In this document: positions 34,411 through 43,645 of the stretch, piece after piece
Layout: each line of letters opens with the position of its first letter
Position numbering within the stretch: the first letter of the stretch is position 1
Source: Burkholderia sp. BCC0322
Lineage (GTDB): Bacteria > Pseudomonadota > Gammaproteobacteria > Burkholderiales > Burkholderiaceae
Length of the DNA: 64,000 nt
Assembly (NCBI RefSeq): GCF_902833045.1
Contig: NZ_CADFDU010000003.1
Coordinates: forward strand, 496,001 to 560,000
Direction of reading: 5' to 3'
Translations under genes and position numbers: made by a program
Notes under the pieces: generated by a model
The model's input: the letters and a program-made list of their open reading frames with translations, nothing else
The model's database searches: none
Told to the model about the DNA's origin: nothing

Positions 34411-35928
34411 ATGAAACACGACAGCAATGTGACCTCCACCGTCGGCCACCTGATCGACGGCAAGCGCGTCGACGGCGGCAGCCGCGTCCAGCCGGTGTTC
34501 GACCCGGCCACCGGCGAATCGCACAAGAGCGTCGCGCTCGCCGACAAGCTGACCGTCGAAGCGGCGATCGCGTCCGCGCAGGCCGCGTTTCCGGCCTGGC
34601 GCAACACACCGCCGCTGAAGCGCGCCCGTGTGATGAGCCGCTTCAAGACGCTGCTCGAGGAGCATGCCGACGAGCTGTGCGCGCTGATCACGGCCGAGCA
34701 CGGCAAGGTGCTCGCCGATGCGATGGGCGAACTGCAGCGCGGGATCGAGAACGTCGAATACGCAACCTACGTGCCGGAGTTGCTGAAGGGCGAGCACAGC
34801 AAGAACGTCGGCCCCGCGATCGATTCGTGGAGCGAGTTCCAGGCGCTCGGCGTCGCCGCCGGCATCACGCCGTTCAACTTCCCGGTGATGGTGCCGCTGT
34901 GGATGTGGCCGATGGCCGTCGCGTGCGGCAACACGTTCGTGCTGAAGCCGTCGGAGCGCACGCCGTCGTCTACGTTGCGCATGGCCGAGCTCGCGCTCGA
35001 AGCCGGCCTGCCGCCGGGCGTGCTGAACGTCGTGAACGGCGACAAGGAAGCGGTCGACACGCTGCTGACCGACTCGCGCGTGAAGGCCGTGAGCTTCGTC
35101 GGCTCGACGCCGATCGCCGAATACATCTACTCGACCGGCTGCGCGCACGGCAAGCGCGTGCAGGCGCTCGGCGGCGCGAAGAATTTCGCGGTCGTGATGC
35201 CGGACGCCGACATCGGCAACGCGGTGAACGCGCTGATGGGCGCCGCGTACGGCTCGTGCGGCGAACGCTGCATGGCGATTCCGCTGGTCGTCGCGATCGG
35301 CGACGAGACGGGCGACCAGGTCGTCGCAGGCCTGAAGGCCGAGATCGAAAAGATGAAGGTCGGCCCGGGCAACGGCGCGGGCGTCGACATGGGCCCGCTC
35401 GTCACGCAGCAGCATTTCGACAAGGTGACGGGTTTCGTCGACGCCGGGGTGGAAGCGGGCGCGACGCTCGTCGTCGACGGCCGCGGCGTGAAGGTCGACG
35501 GCCACGACGGCGGCTATTATCTCGGCCCGTGCCTGTTCGACAACGTGAAGCCCGGCATGCCGATCTACCAGCACGAGATCTTCGGGCCCGTGCTCGGCGT
35601 GATCCGGCTGAAGTCGCTCGACGAGGCGATGGCGCTGATCGACGCGCACGAGTACGGCAACGGCACGTGCCTGTTCACGCGCGACGGCGAGGCCGCGCGC
35701 TACTTCAGCGACAACATCCAGATCGGCATGGTCGGCATCAACGTGCCGCTGCCGGTGCCGGTTGCGTACCACTCGTTCGGCGGCTGGAAGCGTTCGCTGT
35801 TCGGCGACCTGCACGCGTACGGCCCGGACGCCGTGCGCTTCTATACGAAGCGCAAGACGATCACGCAGCGCTGGCCGTCGGCCGGCGTGCGCGAAGGGAC
35901 GGTGTTCAGCTTCCCGTCGAGCCGCTGA
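34411..35928 (+). CDS. mmsA: CoA-acylating methylmalonate/malonate-semialdehyde dehydrogenase
   Basis: NAD-dependent aldehyde dehydrogenase superfamily protein of 505 residues, typical MmsA length. The cofactor region 'GITPFNFPVMVPLWMWPMA' and the Cys in 'GSCGERCMAI' (C287) are MmsA-specific. At the position where hydrolytic family members have the general-base Glu, the sequence reads 'LGGAKNFAVV', as expected for enzymes that transfer the acyl group to CoA. It would turn malonate semialdehyde from the upstream transaminase into acetyl-CoA and CO2. The ATG follows a moderate ribosome site. A bidirectional hairpin terminator follows at 36001-36040. Confidence 0.94.
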   Translation: MKHDSNVTSTVGHLIDGKRVDGGSRVQPVFDPATGESHKSVALADKLTVEAAIASAQAAFPAWRNTPPLKRARVMSRFKTLLEEHADELCALITAEHGKVLADAMGELQRGIENVEYATYVPELLKGEHSKNVGPAIDSWSEFQALGVAAGITPFNFPVMVPLWMWPMAVACGNTFVLKPSERTPSSTLRMAELALEAGLPPGVLNVVNGDKEAVDTLLTDSRVKAVSFVGSTPIAEYIYSTGCAHGKRVQALGGAKNFAVVMPDADIGNAVNALMGAAYGSCGERCMAIPLVVAIGDETGDQVVAGLKAEIEKMKVGPGNGAGVDMGPLVTQQHFDKVTGFVDAGVEAGATLVVDGRGVKVDGHDGGYYLGPCLFDNVKPGMPIYQHEIFGPVLGVIRLKSLDEAMALIDAHEYGNGTCLFTRDGEAARYFSDNIQIGMVGINVPLPVPVAYHSFGGWKRSLFGDLHAYGPDAVRFYTKRKTITQRWPSAGVREGTVFSFPSSR

Positions 35929-36000
35929 CGCGCCACCCGGCGGCATGCGTCGCCCGCCCGCTTGACGGCGGACGACGCAGCGCGGCCGGCGCGATCGCGA

Positions 36001-36040
36001 GAAGGCCCGCCCGGATCGACGATCCGCGCGGGCTTTCTTG
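36001..36040 (+). terminator. Rho-independent terminator after mmsA
   Basis: GCCCGC-C-CGGATC (36005-36017) pairs with GATCCG-C-GCGGGC (36021-36033) with one mismatch around a 3-base GAC loop, followed by TTTCTT. The flanking GAAG and TTTC can extend the stem, and the opposite strand is A-rich too. It lies between the converging mmsA and secreted-protein genes and may stop both. Confidence 0.8.
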
Positions 36041-36078
36041 CGCAGGCGCAGCGTGCGCGGAAGACGGCGGACAGGCGC

Positions 36079-36453
36079 TTACGGCGCAACCACGTGCCAC
36101 ATGTCCTTGAAGTTGTCGCCGTTGCGGTCGCCCTGTTTCATGTCCTTCGAGAAGAAGTACAGCGGCTTGCCCTTGTATGCCCATTGCGGGCTGCCGTCGT
36201 CGCGCTTGACGATCGTGTAGGGTCCGACCGGAACGTCGGTCGCGCTGGCCTTGTACGGCGGCCAGAAGGATTCGCACTGGCCCGTGCACGCGCTGGTGCC
36301 GGCGTTGGCCTTGTCCTTGTCGAACGTATAGACGGTCATCCCGTTCGCGGCGACGAGCGAACCGTTTTCGACTTTGGTGATCGAGCCTTGGGCCGACGCC
36401 GAAGCGGATGCAATGGCGAGCAGGGCGGAGCTGACGAGCAGCGCGGCTTTCAT
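36079..36453 (-). CDS. Secreted protein with two Yx(F/W/Y)xxD repeats (COG4315-like)
   Basis: Protein of 124 residues with a clear Sec signal peptide, cleaved about after 'ASASA' near residue 21. The mature part contains the paired motif of the lipoprotein_15/COG4315 family, 'VYTFDKD' and 'LYFFSKD', plus a Cys pair in 'SACTGQCESFWPP'. There is no lipobox Cys, so it should be periplasmic. The family is of unknown function and often lies with redox or envelope-stress genes. ATG 36453 has a consensus AGGAGG six bases upstream, suggesting strong expression. It is a single-gene unit. Confidence 0.9.
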   Translation of the reverse strand: MKAALLVSSALLAIASASASAQGSITKVENGSLVAANGMTVYTFDKDKANAGTSACTGQCESFWPPYKASATDVPVGPYTIVKRDDGSPQWAYKGKPLYFFSKDMKQGDRNGDNFKDMWHVVAP

Positions 36454-36748
36454 GAGGGCCTCCTGTAATCCGGTGGGCGGCCGCGATCGTGCACGGGCGA
36501 GCGTGCGCGGGGATCGCGATGAATGGTGCCGGAACGCGGTGCCGTTGCCGCCGGTGCGGGCGACGCAGGGTCGAATGGCGGCAAACGGGGCGCTCCATTC
36601 ACGATAGGCGGTTTTTGGCAGGGCTGCGAGAACATTGGGGGCGTATCGGCCGCGCGTAGGCGTTGCACGACGGCATCGCGATCGTTGCCATTCGCCGGCG
36701 CCGGTATTTGACATCCGTCCCCGAGTGCGCGCTGCGCCTACCCGTGCG

Positions 36749-37684
36749 TCAGCGTCTCGCGCGATTGGTTTGCGCGACGCCCGCGATCACGAGCGCACCG
36801 CCGGCCAGCATCGACGGCGACAACGGCTCGCCGAGCAGCGCGACCGACAGCAGCACGCCGAATACGGGCACCAGGTTGGTAAACACGGCCGCGCGGGCCG
36901 GCCCGAGTGCGCGGATCCCCTGCGAATACCAGACGAAAGCGACCACCGTGCCGACAGCACCGAGGTAGAGCATCGACGCGACGGCCTGCCACGTCAGTGG
37001 CGCGCCGCTGCTGGCGGGCGAGCCGAACAGGTGCGCGACGATCAGCAGCGCGAGGCCCCACAGCGCAGCATACGTCGTGGCCGCCAGCGGCGACAGCCCG
37101 TCGAGCGCGCGCCGGCCGATCACGGTGTAGGCGGCCCAGCTCAGCACCGCGCACAGCATCGTGCGTTCGCCGGTGCCGAACGTGGTGCCGAGATCGGTGA
37201 GCACCCGCAGCAATTCGCCGCGGCTGATCACGACCAGCGCGCCGAACAGCGCGACCGCAATGCCGGCCCAGCGCGACGGCGACAGGCGTTCCCCGCGCAC
37301 GACGATCGACAGCAGCACGGCGGTGGCCACCGGATTCAGCGCGACGAACAGTGCGGTGCGCCCCGCCGGCATCCGCGCGAGCGCCGCGAAAAAACACATG
37401 TTGTACACGAAGATGCCGGTCGCGCCGAGCCCGAAGGTCGTCACGATCTGGCGGCCGCTCAGCTTCGGCAGCCCGCCTTCGATCTTCCACGTCAGCATGA
37501 CCAGCAGCAGCGCGGCGATCGCGAAGCGGCCGGTGGCCGCGGCTGTCGCGGACATCGACGCGGCCAGGATCCGGCCCGCGATGAACGTCCCGCCCCAGAA
37601 CAGCGCGACGAGCGTGAGCTTCACGTAGGTGGCCGCGTGCGGCCGGGTGGCAACGAGGGCGGCGGACGGGGCGGGAGCGTTCAT
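36749..37684 (-). CDS. EamA/DMT-family transporter
   Basis: Drug/metabolite transporter of 311 residues made of two five-helix EamA repeats (~20-150 and ~175-305). TM1 is 'VKLTLVALFWGGTFIAGRIL', the first repeat ends 'LFVALNPVATAVLLSIVVRGE', and the second ends 'LVPVFGVLLSVALLGEPLS', giving the internal symmetry of the family. ATG 37684 is chosen because it is just ahead of the cytosolic tail and TM1. It follows the AEC transporter gene on the same strand (123 bp), so co-expression is possible. Substrate unknown; relatives export amino acids and metabolites. Confidence 0.92.
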   Translation of the reverse strand: MNAPAPSAALVATRPHAATYVKLTLVALFWGGTFIAGRILAASMSATAAATGRFAIAALLLVMLTWKIEGGLPKLSGRQIVTTFGLGATGIFVYNMCFFAALARMPAGRTALFVALNPVATAVLLSIVVRGERLSPSRWAGIAVALFGALVVISRGELLRVLTDLGTTFGTGERTMLCAVLSWAAYTVIGRRALDGLSPLAATTYAALWGLALLIVAHLFGSPASSGAPLTWQAVASMLYLGAVGTVVAFVWYSQGIRALGPARAAVFTNLVPVFGVLLSVALLGEPLSPSMLAGGALVIAGVAQTNRARR

Positions 37685-37807
37685 GTGACGGGGTTTCTCG
37701 GTGAGCACCTGCGGCAGCGCATGCGCGACCGCGCGCGGCAGACGATGCCGCATCACGCGATGGCCGGCTGGCGGGCTGGATTCAGGGGAATGGGGGGCGT
37801 TGCGTCG

Positions 37808-38740
37808 TCAGCGAAACACCGGCGCCGACGCGAGCGCGGTCAGCACGACGGGCATCGCGAACGCCGCGGCGATCGTCTGGAACGCGGTGATGCCGGCCAT
37901 CAGCGGCGCGTCGCCGCCGAGCTGGCGCGCCATGATGTAGGACGCCGACGACGTCGGCAGCGCCTGGAACAGCAGCGCGACCGTCAGCGCCGCGTCGCCG
38001 AGCCCGCATAGGCGGCCGGCGGCGAGCGTGATGAGCGGCGTCGCCATGAACTTGAATGCCGATGCGACACAGACCGGCTGCAGCCACGCACGCGCCGCAT
38101 CGAATTTCAGCGCCGCGCCCACGCACAGGAGGCCGAGCGGCATCGACGCGACGCCGAGCGCGCGCACGGCCGGCTCGACGGCCGCCGGGAACGTCAGGCC
38201 ACCGGCCTGCATCGCGACGCCGAGCGCGCACGCGACGACGAGCGGATTCGACAGGATCTGGCGCGCGAGCGCCGCCGCGCCGAGCCGCGTGTCGCCGTAG
38301 CGCGCGAACACGAGCACGCACATCAGGTTGACGGTTGGCACGATCGCCGCGACGCACACGGCCGCGAGCGCGATGCCTTTTGCGCCGAACAGGCCGGCCG
38401 CGAGTGATGTGCCGACGTAGTTGTTGAAGCGCACGGCGCCCTGGAACACCGACGTGAAGCCGGCGCCGTCGACCCGCACGAACGGGCGGACCAGCAGGAG
38501 AAGCGTCGCGGCGAGCGCGGTCGAACCGACCAGCGCCGCCGCGAGCGGTAACACGGGCAGGGCCTGCAGCCGCGCGTTCGCGAGGCTGTCCGCGAACAGC
38601 GCGGGCAGCAGCACGTAGTAGCACAGTCGCTCGGCCTGCGGCCAGAACGGGGCGGCGATGAAGCCCGTGCGCCGCAGGCCGTGGCCGAGCGCGACCAGCA
38701 GCGCAACCGGCGCCAGCGCGAGCAGGATCGGGCCGATCAT
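37808..38740 (-). CDS. AEC-family (auxin efflux carrier-like) transporter
   Basis: Membrane carrier of 310 residues with ten predicted helices in two halves. It begins 'MIGPILLALAPVALLVALGHGLRR'. The family traits are 'FNNYVGTSLAAGLFGAKG' in the first half and 'ALLFQALPTSSASYIMARQLGGD' in the second, the latter being the substrate-loop signature of bacterial AEC proteins such as malonate or dicarboxylate carriers. ATG 38740 removes an upstream Arg/Pro-rich in-frame stretch. It is preceded by a LysR gene on the same strand (182 bp), whose product is likely its regulator. Substrate unknown. Confidence 0.92.
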   Translation of the reverse strand: MIGPILLALAPVALLVALGHGLRRTGFIAAPFWPQAERLCYYVLLPALFADSLANARLQALPVLPLAAALVGSTALAATLLLLVRPFVRVDGAGFTSVFQGAVRFNNYVGTSLAAGLFGAKGIALAAVCVAAIVPTVNLMCVLVFARYGDTRLGAAALARQILSNPLVVACALGVAMQAGGLTFPAAVEPAVRALGVASMPLGLLCVGAALKFDAARAWLQPVCVASAFKFMATPLITLAAGRLCGLGDAALTVALLFQALPTSSASYIMARQLGGDAPLMAGITAFQTIAAAFAMPVVLTALASAPVFR

Positions 38741-38900
38741 CGGCGCGCCTTCACGCGGGCCGTGCCGGCGGTGCGGGCCGCCGCGAGCGGCTGGCACGCA
38801 AAGCGGCGGAACGAGGCGGGAATCCAATCGGCGGGCAACATGACGACACGCAATCGAGAGAATGACGATGCCGCCAAGTTAACACGCGCAAGCAACAGGA

Positions 38901-38942
38901 ATAATTGTTAATTATCGGGCATTCAATGAGAAATTCTCATTG
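38901..38942. repeat. Two AT-rich inverted repeats in front of the AEC gene
   Basis: ATAATT-GTT-AATTAT (38901-38915) is followed by CAATGAGAA-A-TTCTCATTG (38924-38942), with perfect 6- and 9-bp arms. The second overlaps the last codons and stop of the LysR gene. Located about 160-200 bp upstream of the AEC start, they are candidate LysR-binding sites or an attenuating hairpin at the LysR gene end. Confidence 0.55.
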
Positions 38943-39807
38943 ATGAGGCGGTGACTTCGGCGGCCAGCGCACGCGCGAAACGTTCGGCCGGACGCGACTG
39001 GTGTTCGAGCAGGACGACCGCGCGCCCCATCTGCGGCTGGCCGAACGGCAAGCGCGTGACGGGTGGCAGGCGCGCGAGCGTCGCATCGGGGAGCGCGACG
39101 ATTGCCGCGCCGAGCCCTCTCGCGACCATGCGCACGATCGTTTCCGCGCTGTCCAGCACCATCTCCTCGCGCACGCGCACGCCGATGCGGCGCAGCTCGG
39201 CGGCGATCATGCGGCCCGCCCATGCCTGCGCATCGAAGCGGATGAACGGCAGCGCGTCGAGCAGCGTGACCGCGTCGCGTTCCGCATGGTCGGGCGGCGC
39301 GAGCAGCCAGAAGCGATCCTCGTACAGCGTGGTCCACGTCAGTTCCGCCGGATGCGGGCGCACGGGGCGCGTCGTGATTGCCGCATCGAGTTCGCCGGCC
39401 GCGACGCGGTTCGCCAGTTCGGCCGACATCCCGGCCGACACGTGCACGCGCAGCCCCGGGTGTGCCGCGCGCAGCGCGAGCAGCGCGTCCGGCAGCGGGC
39501 CGGACAGCGCAGTCTGGATCGCGCCGATCCGCAGGCGGCCGACCAGCTTCTTCTCGTCGCTGAGCGCATCGGGAATCCGGTCGACCATCGCGAGCACCTG
39601 CTCGGCCTGCGCCAGCAGGATGTTGCCGGCCTCGGTGAGCACCGGCTGCCGGCGGGAGCGATCGAACAACTGCACGTTGTATTCGCTTTCCAGCGTCTTG
39701 ATCTGCAGGCTGACCGCCGATTGCGTGAGGCCGATGGCTTCGCCGGCGCGTGCGAACGTCCGGTATCGGGCGATGGCGACCAGCGTTCTGAATGCGCGTA
39801 ATGACAT
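38923..39807 (-). CDS. LysR-family transcriptional regulator
   Basis: Regulator of 294 residues. The HTH at the N-terminus reads 'AFRTLVAIARYRTFARAGEA' and 'IGLTQSAVSLQIKTLESEYN'. The effector-binding domain covers ~90-290, with 'RLRIGAIQTALSGPLPDAL' opening its first lobe. Full length. It lies upstream of the AEC and EamA transporter genes on the same strand, an arrangement less usual than divergent LysR pairs, and probably regulates them. It belongs to the CysB-like subgroup by its N-terminal pattern, but the inducer is unknown. Confidence 0.92.
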   Translation of the reverse strand: MSLRAFRTLVAIARYRTFARAGEAIGLTQSAVSLQIKTLESEYNVQLFDRSRRQPVLTEAGNILLAQAEQVLAMVDRIPDALSDEKKLVGRLRIGAIQTALSGPLPDALLALRAAHPGLRVHVSAGMSAELANRVAAGELDAAITTRPVRPHPAELTWTTLYEDRFWLLAPPDHAERDAVTLLDALPFIRFDAQAWAGRMIAAELRRIGVRVREEMVLDSAETIVRMVARGLGAAIVALPDATLARLPPVTRLPFGQPQMGRAVVLLEHQSRPAERFARALAAEVTASSMRISH

Positions 39808-40035
39808 GGGTGAGATGAGGGCAGAGGAGGGATCGACCGCGGACGGCAGGCCTGCGGATGGCCCGCGCCCATCATGCCCGCGCGGGTCGGAACGGGCAAT
39901 CGGGGCGAGTACACGTCACGGCGGGGAATGTTCCGCGAGACGGCAGGCGCTGTGCCGATCCGCGTTCGCTTCGACTATCGACGACGACTATCGATGAAGG
40001 TCAGGACGATGTTTCGGAACCCGGCCGCCGCCGTG

Positions 40036-40971
40036 TCACACCCACAGCCGATACAGCCAGAACGATTCGTCCTCGATGAAGCGTTGCGTGAATTCGCTCG
40101 GCGAGAAACCGGTTATGCGCTTGACCTCGCGGCTCAGGTGCGCCTGGTCGGCAAACCCTTCGTCCAGCGCCAGCGTGGCCCAGTTGAACGCGGCGCCGGC
40201 GTCGTACCGGTCGCGCGCCGCGAAGAACGCGCTTTCCGTCCTGACGAGCGCCTGCCATTCGCGCAGCGATCGGCCGCTGTAGGTCTTGATGCGCCGTTCG
40301 ACCTGGCGCGGGCTGTGCGTGCCTCGCCATTCGCGCGCCTGCAGCGCAAGGCGCCCGACCCAGCTACGTCCCGCGTTGCGCAGTGATGACAGCTGTGTCG
40401 CAGGGCGAAGCGCCTGCCAGCGGGGCGCGAGGTGGCGATCGATCGCCGCCAGTGCGTCGGCGTCGCGATCCGCGCCGATCAATGCATCGAGGAGCGGGTG
40501 CCAGTCGCGGCCGAGGCACGCGTGCGCGTCGAGCACGCGGTCGTGAATGTCCGGCAGCGCGATGCCGAACAGCGTCCGCGCCGCATCGGCGGTGAAACAG
40601 ATCATGCCGATCCTTCCACCCGTCGGGGCCCAGGCCACGGTAGGGGCCGAATGGCTGCCCGAGAGCGTCGCCGCGGCCCCGAAGGGGCGCCACCGGGGCC
40701 CGTCGGCCGCGGGTTCGACGAAGCCCACGTCGAGATCCCGATACCACGACACGCACACCAGCGGCGTGGCCGGAAAATGCGAGAGCCGCTGCGCGTCGCT
40801 CAACGCGAACCCGCGCGTGTCGTGCAACACGATCGCGACCACCGCGCCCTGCAGGGCAGCCGGCGCGGGGTACAGCCGCCCGTGCGGCGACCGCCCGTCC
40901 CTCGGCACGCGAGGCGCGCGTGCCAGCGGATCGGGGCATGACGGCGAGATCGATAACGGATCGGAGAACAT
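40036..40971 (-). CDS. AraC-family regulator divergent from the P450 gene
   Basis: Protein of 311 residues. The N-terminal ~195 residues are not a recognised cupin-type sensor; they include 'PTVAWAPTGGRIGMICFTADA', resembling DUF6597-type domains of AraC proteins. The DNA-binding part (~200-300) contains 'QVERRIKTYSGRSLREWQALVR' and the second HTH 'DEGFADQAHLSREVKRITGFS'. ATG 40971 is used; the frame upstream is antisense to the P450. It is 87 bp from the divergent P450 start and likely regulates it. Ligand unknown. Confidence 0.88.
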   Translation of the reverse strand: MFSDPLSISPSCPDPLARAPRVPRDGRSPHGRLYPAPAALQGAVVAIVLHDTRGFALSDAQRLSHFPATPLVCVSWYRDLDVGFVEPAADGPRWRPFGAAATLSGSHSAPTVAWAPTGGRIGMICFTADAARTLFGIALPDIHDRVLDAHACLGRDWHPLLDALIGADRDADALAAIDRHLAPRWQALRPATQLSSLRNAGRSWVGRLALQAREWRGTHSPRQVERRIKTYSGRSLREWQALVRTESAFFAARDRYDAGAAFNWATLALDEGFADQAHLSREVKRITGFSPSEFTQRFIEDESFWLYRLWV

Positions 40972-41058
40972 GACGCCGGAGTATAGGGACAGGCCAGACG
41001 CGTGTCGATGTCGTTTGCGTTCAAGACCGCCGGCACGCCGATGCGGACAATCCGGCCC

Positions 41059-42489
41059 ATGAATACGCGATCCACTTCCCAATGTCCATTCCATGCGGGC
41101 GCCCCGGCTTCGGCGCCCGTGCTTCACCCGCCCGGCGTGTGGCCGCCGGGGCCGCGTGCCGGCCTGACGGGTTGGGGGCTGCTGCGCACGATGTCGCGCG
41201 ACCTGCTCGGCACGCTGGCCGGCTGGCAGCGCGCATACGGTGACGTCGTGCACTTGCGAATGTGGCCCGAGCATGCGGTGGTCGTGACCGATCCCGCGCT
41301 CGTGCGCGAACTCCTGGTGACGCATCACGATGCGCTCGGGCGCTGGGAGCGCGCCGTCCGGGTGTTTGAGGAGGTTCACGGCCATAGTGTGCTGATCGCG
41401 GAAGGCGACGCGTGGCGCGACAAGCGGCACGCGTTGCAGCCGAATTTCATGCCGAAGCCGGTTCAGGCGTTCGTCCCGTCGATCGCGGCGACGGCCGGAC
41501 ACGCGCTTGCGCAGTGGCCGGCGCGCGATCCGGACTGGCCGATCGAAAGCGCGCTGACGTCGCTGGCGATGGACGTGATCATGCGCACGATGTTCTCCGA
41601 TGCGATCGGCGACGATGCGCGTGCGGCCGAGGAAGCCGTGCGCGCGGTGAGCGCGGCGGCCAACGCCGATTTCTACTGGCCGGCAAGCACGCCGGACTGG
41701 ATGCCGTGGAAGCGCGGCAAGGCGCGGGCGATAGCCGTGCTGAACGGGCTGATCGACCGGCATCTGCAGGCGCGTCTCGACCTGCCGATGCACGCATGGC
41801 CCGACGATCTGCTGTCGCGCCTGCTGCGGCTGCATCGGGACGACGCGCGGCGATGGCCGGTGCGGGCCGTGCGCGACGAATGCATGACGGCGTTTCTCGC
41901 GGGCCATGAGACGACGGCCGGGGCGCTGACCTGGTGGGCCTGGTGCATGGCGGCGCATCCGGCGGCGCAGGCCGCCGCGCGCGACGAAGTGGCGCGCGTG
42001 CTGGGCGGTCGCGCGCCGTCCGCCGAGGCGCGATCGTCGTTGAGCTACCTGACGCACACGCTCGAGGAAACGCTGCGCCTGTATCCGTCCGCGCCGATCC
42101 TGATCAGCCGCCGGGCGTCCCGGCCGATCGTGCTGGGCCCGTGGCAGTTTCCCGCACGGACGCTGTTCATGCTGCCGCTGCAACTCATGCAGCGCGATGC
42201 GCGATGGTTTGCGCAGCCCGACGTGTTTCGTCCCGAGCGTTTTGCGGACGACGCGCCGGCCGCGCCGCGCGGAAGCTACATGCCGTTCGGCACGGGCCCG
42301 CGCGTGTGTCTCGGGCAGCATCTGGCGATGACGGAAATGACGATCGTCGCCGCGATGATCCTGCAGCGCTACGAATTGTCGGTGCCGCCGGGCATGACCC
42401 CGCCGCGGCCGGTGCTGAACGTGACGCTGCGGCCGGAGCGGCCGCTGCATCTCGCGATCGCGCCCGCCGCGGCCGGCCGTGCCGAGTGA
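41059..42489 (+). CDS. Cytochrome P450 monooxygenase
   Basis: Haem-thiolate monooxygenase of 476 residues from ATG 41059 (ATG 41041 possible). The I-helix oxygen motif 'AGHETTAG' is at ~281-288, the K-helix 'EETLRLYP' (ExxR) at ~336-343, the PERF-like 'FRPERF' at ~390-395 and the haem loop 'FGTGPRVCLGQH' with proximal Cys 417. There is no membrane anchor, so it is soluble. The sequence is of the CYP4/CYP102-like haem-domain style rather than the CYP101 style. No ferredoxin or reductase gene is nearby, so electrons must come from partners encoded elsewhere. It is divergent from an AraC regulator. Substrate unknown. Confidence 0.94.
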   Translation: MNTRSTSQCPFHAGAPASAPVLHPPGVWPPGPRAGLTGWGLLRTMSRDLLGTLAGWQRAYGDVVHLRMWPEHAVVVTDPALVRELLVTHHDALGRWERAVRVFEEVHGHSVLIAEGDAWRDKRHALQPNFMPKPVQAFVPSIAATAGHALAQWPARDPDWPIESALTSLAMDVIMRTMFSDAIGDDARAAEEAVRAVSAAANADFYWPASTPDWMPWKRGKARAIAVLNGLIDRHLQARLDLPMHAWPDDLLSRLLRLHRDDARRWPVRAVRDECMTAFLAGHETTAGALTWWAWCMAAHPAAQAAARDEVARVLGGRAPSAEARSSLSYLTHTLEETLRLYPSAPILISRRASRPIVLGPWQFPARTLFMLPLQLMQRDARWFAQPDVFRPERFADDAPAAPRGSYMPFGTGPRVCLGQHLAMTEMTIVAAMILQRYELSVPPGMTPPRPVLNVTLRPERPLHLAIAPAAAGRAE

Positions 42490-42719
42490 TGCGTGCGGCG
42501 CGGCCGGGCGAGCGGGGAGCCGATGCGACGGGGCATCGATCGCGACGGCATGCTCGCCGGACTCGCGTATCGTGGACGATTGCCGTGCGCGCAATGCGGC
42601 GTCATCGAATCGTCGGAATGTGAGTGCGCGCCGGCCGCTGCTTTTGGCGCGGCTGGCGCGGCATCGCGCAGCACCTATGCTTGAAGGGCCCACGCCGGGC
42701 GGAGCCCAAGGAGACGGTC

Positions 42720-43025
42720 ATGCGCATGCTTCTCAACATACGAATCCCTCACGAGCCGTTCAATACGCTGGTGCGCAACGGCAGCGTCGGCGACGTGATC
42801 TCGCGAATACTCGAAGCGGTCAAACCGGAGGCCGTGTATTTCACGGAGCAGAACGGCGGGCGCGGGGCGGTCGTGATCGTCGACGTGAATGACCCGTCGC
42901 AGATCCCGGCGCTCGCGGAGCCGTGGTTCCTGATGTTGAATGCGGACTGCGAGTTCCGCGTGGTGATGTTGCCGGACGATCTCCGGAATGCCGGGCTCGC
43001 GCAGATCGGCGCGAAGTGGAAGTAG
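42720..43025 (+). CDS. Small hypothetical protein (101 aa)
   Basis: Protein of 101 residues from ATG 42720, with AAGGAGAC upstream. The alternation of strands and helices ('MRMLLNIRIPHEPFN', 'AVYFTEQNGGRGAVVIVDV', 'FLMLNADCEFRVVMLPDDL') suggests a small ferredoxin-like alpha+beta fold, as in stress-response or monooxygenase-type barrel proteins. No catalytic residues can be named. It follows the P450 gene by 230 bp on the same strand but has its own likely promoter. Function unknown. Confidence 0.75.
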   Translation: MRMLLNIRIPHEPFNTLVRNGSVGDVISRILEAVKPEAVYFTEQNGGRGAVVIVDVNDPSQIPALAEPWFLMLNADCEFRVVMLPDDLRNAGLAQIGAKWK

Positions 43026-43115
43026 CGGACGTAGCCGAAGTAGCAGGACACTGCACATGACCGTGCCCCTGCTCGAGAGCCGGGCAGGCGGCATGGCGCG
43101 GCTCTCGCGTGCCGG

Positions 43116-43499
43116 CTATCGCGCGGGTCGCGACGATTCGGGGTTCGCTGCTTTCCCGTCTTTCGGCCGCAAGAGCAACAGCAGGCCGCACAGCGCCGCC
43201 GCGGCGACGAACGCGAAAAAGAACTGTTCGTTCCATCGGCGCAGGCTGTCCGACGCCACACCGCCGGCACTCCCGGCCGCGGCACCGGCTTCCAGCAGGA
43301 ACGTGAAGACCGCCGGCACCGGCGCGGAACCCAGGTAGGCCAGGAACGCGGACTGCAGCCGGCCACGCGTCAGAATCGACCAGACATCTTTTCCCATCAG
43401 GTAAGCGACCAGCAGCAGCGGTGGCACGAGCACGATCGACGCGGCGCTGATGGCGCACAGAAGCAACCAGCCAAGTCCGACGAGCGGAATGAGCGACAT
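43116..43499 (-). CDS. Hypothetical membrane protein (127 aa)
   Basis: Protein of 127 residues with hydrophobic segments at about 3-36, 48-75 and 93-111, and a charged C-terminal tail ('LRPKDGKAANPESSRPAR'). Positive charges favour a cytosolic C-terminus. ATG 43499 follows GGAATCCCG, a weak ribosome site. No family is recognised. It converges on the 101-aa gene (90 bp) and lies behind a LuxR gene on the same strand. Confidence 0.65.
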   Translation of the reverse strand: MSLIPLVGLGWLLLCAISAASIVLVPPLLLVAYLMGKDVWSILTRGRLQSAFLAYLGSAPVPAVFTFLLEAGAAAGSAGGVASDSLRRWNEQFFFAFVAAAALCGLLLLLRPKDGKAANPESSRPAR

Positions 43500-43645
43500 G
43501 AATCGGGATTCCTGTTTCGAGGCAGTCTCGTTGTCGACGGATCATCCGCAGGTGCTTCAACGGATAACCAGGGAATGCGGCGATTCACGGATATTGCACG
43601 ATTCCACGCCCGCTGCCATCCGCCTTGGTCGATGTGTCGACGGGT

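Noticed and set aside
36635-38011. Plus-strand open frame opposite the EamA and AEC genes
   Set aside because: Arg/His/Gln-rich antisense frame; the two transporters on the other strand have complete TM patterns.
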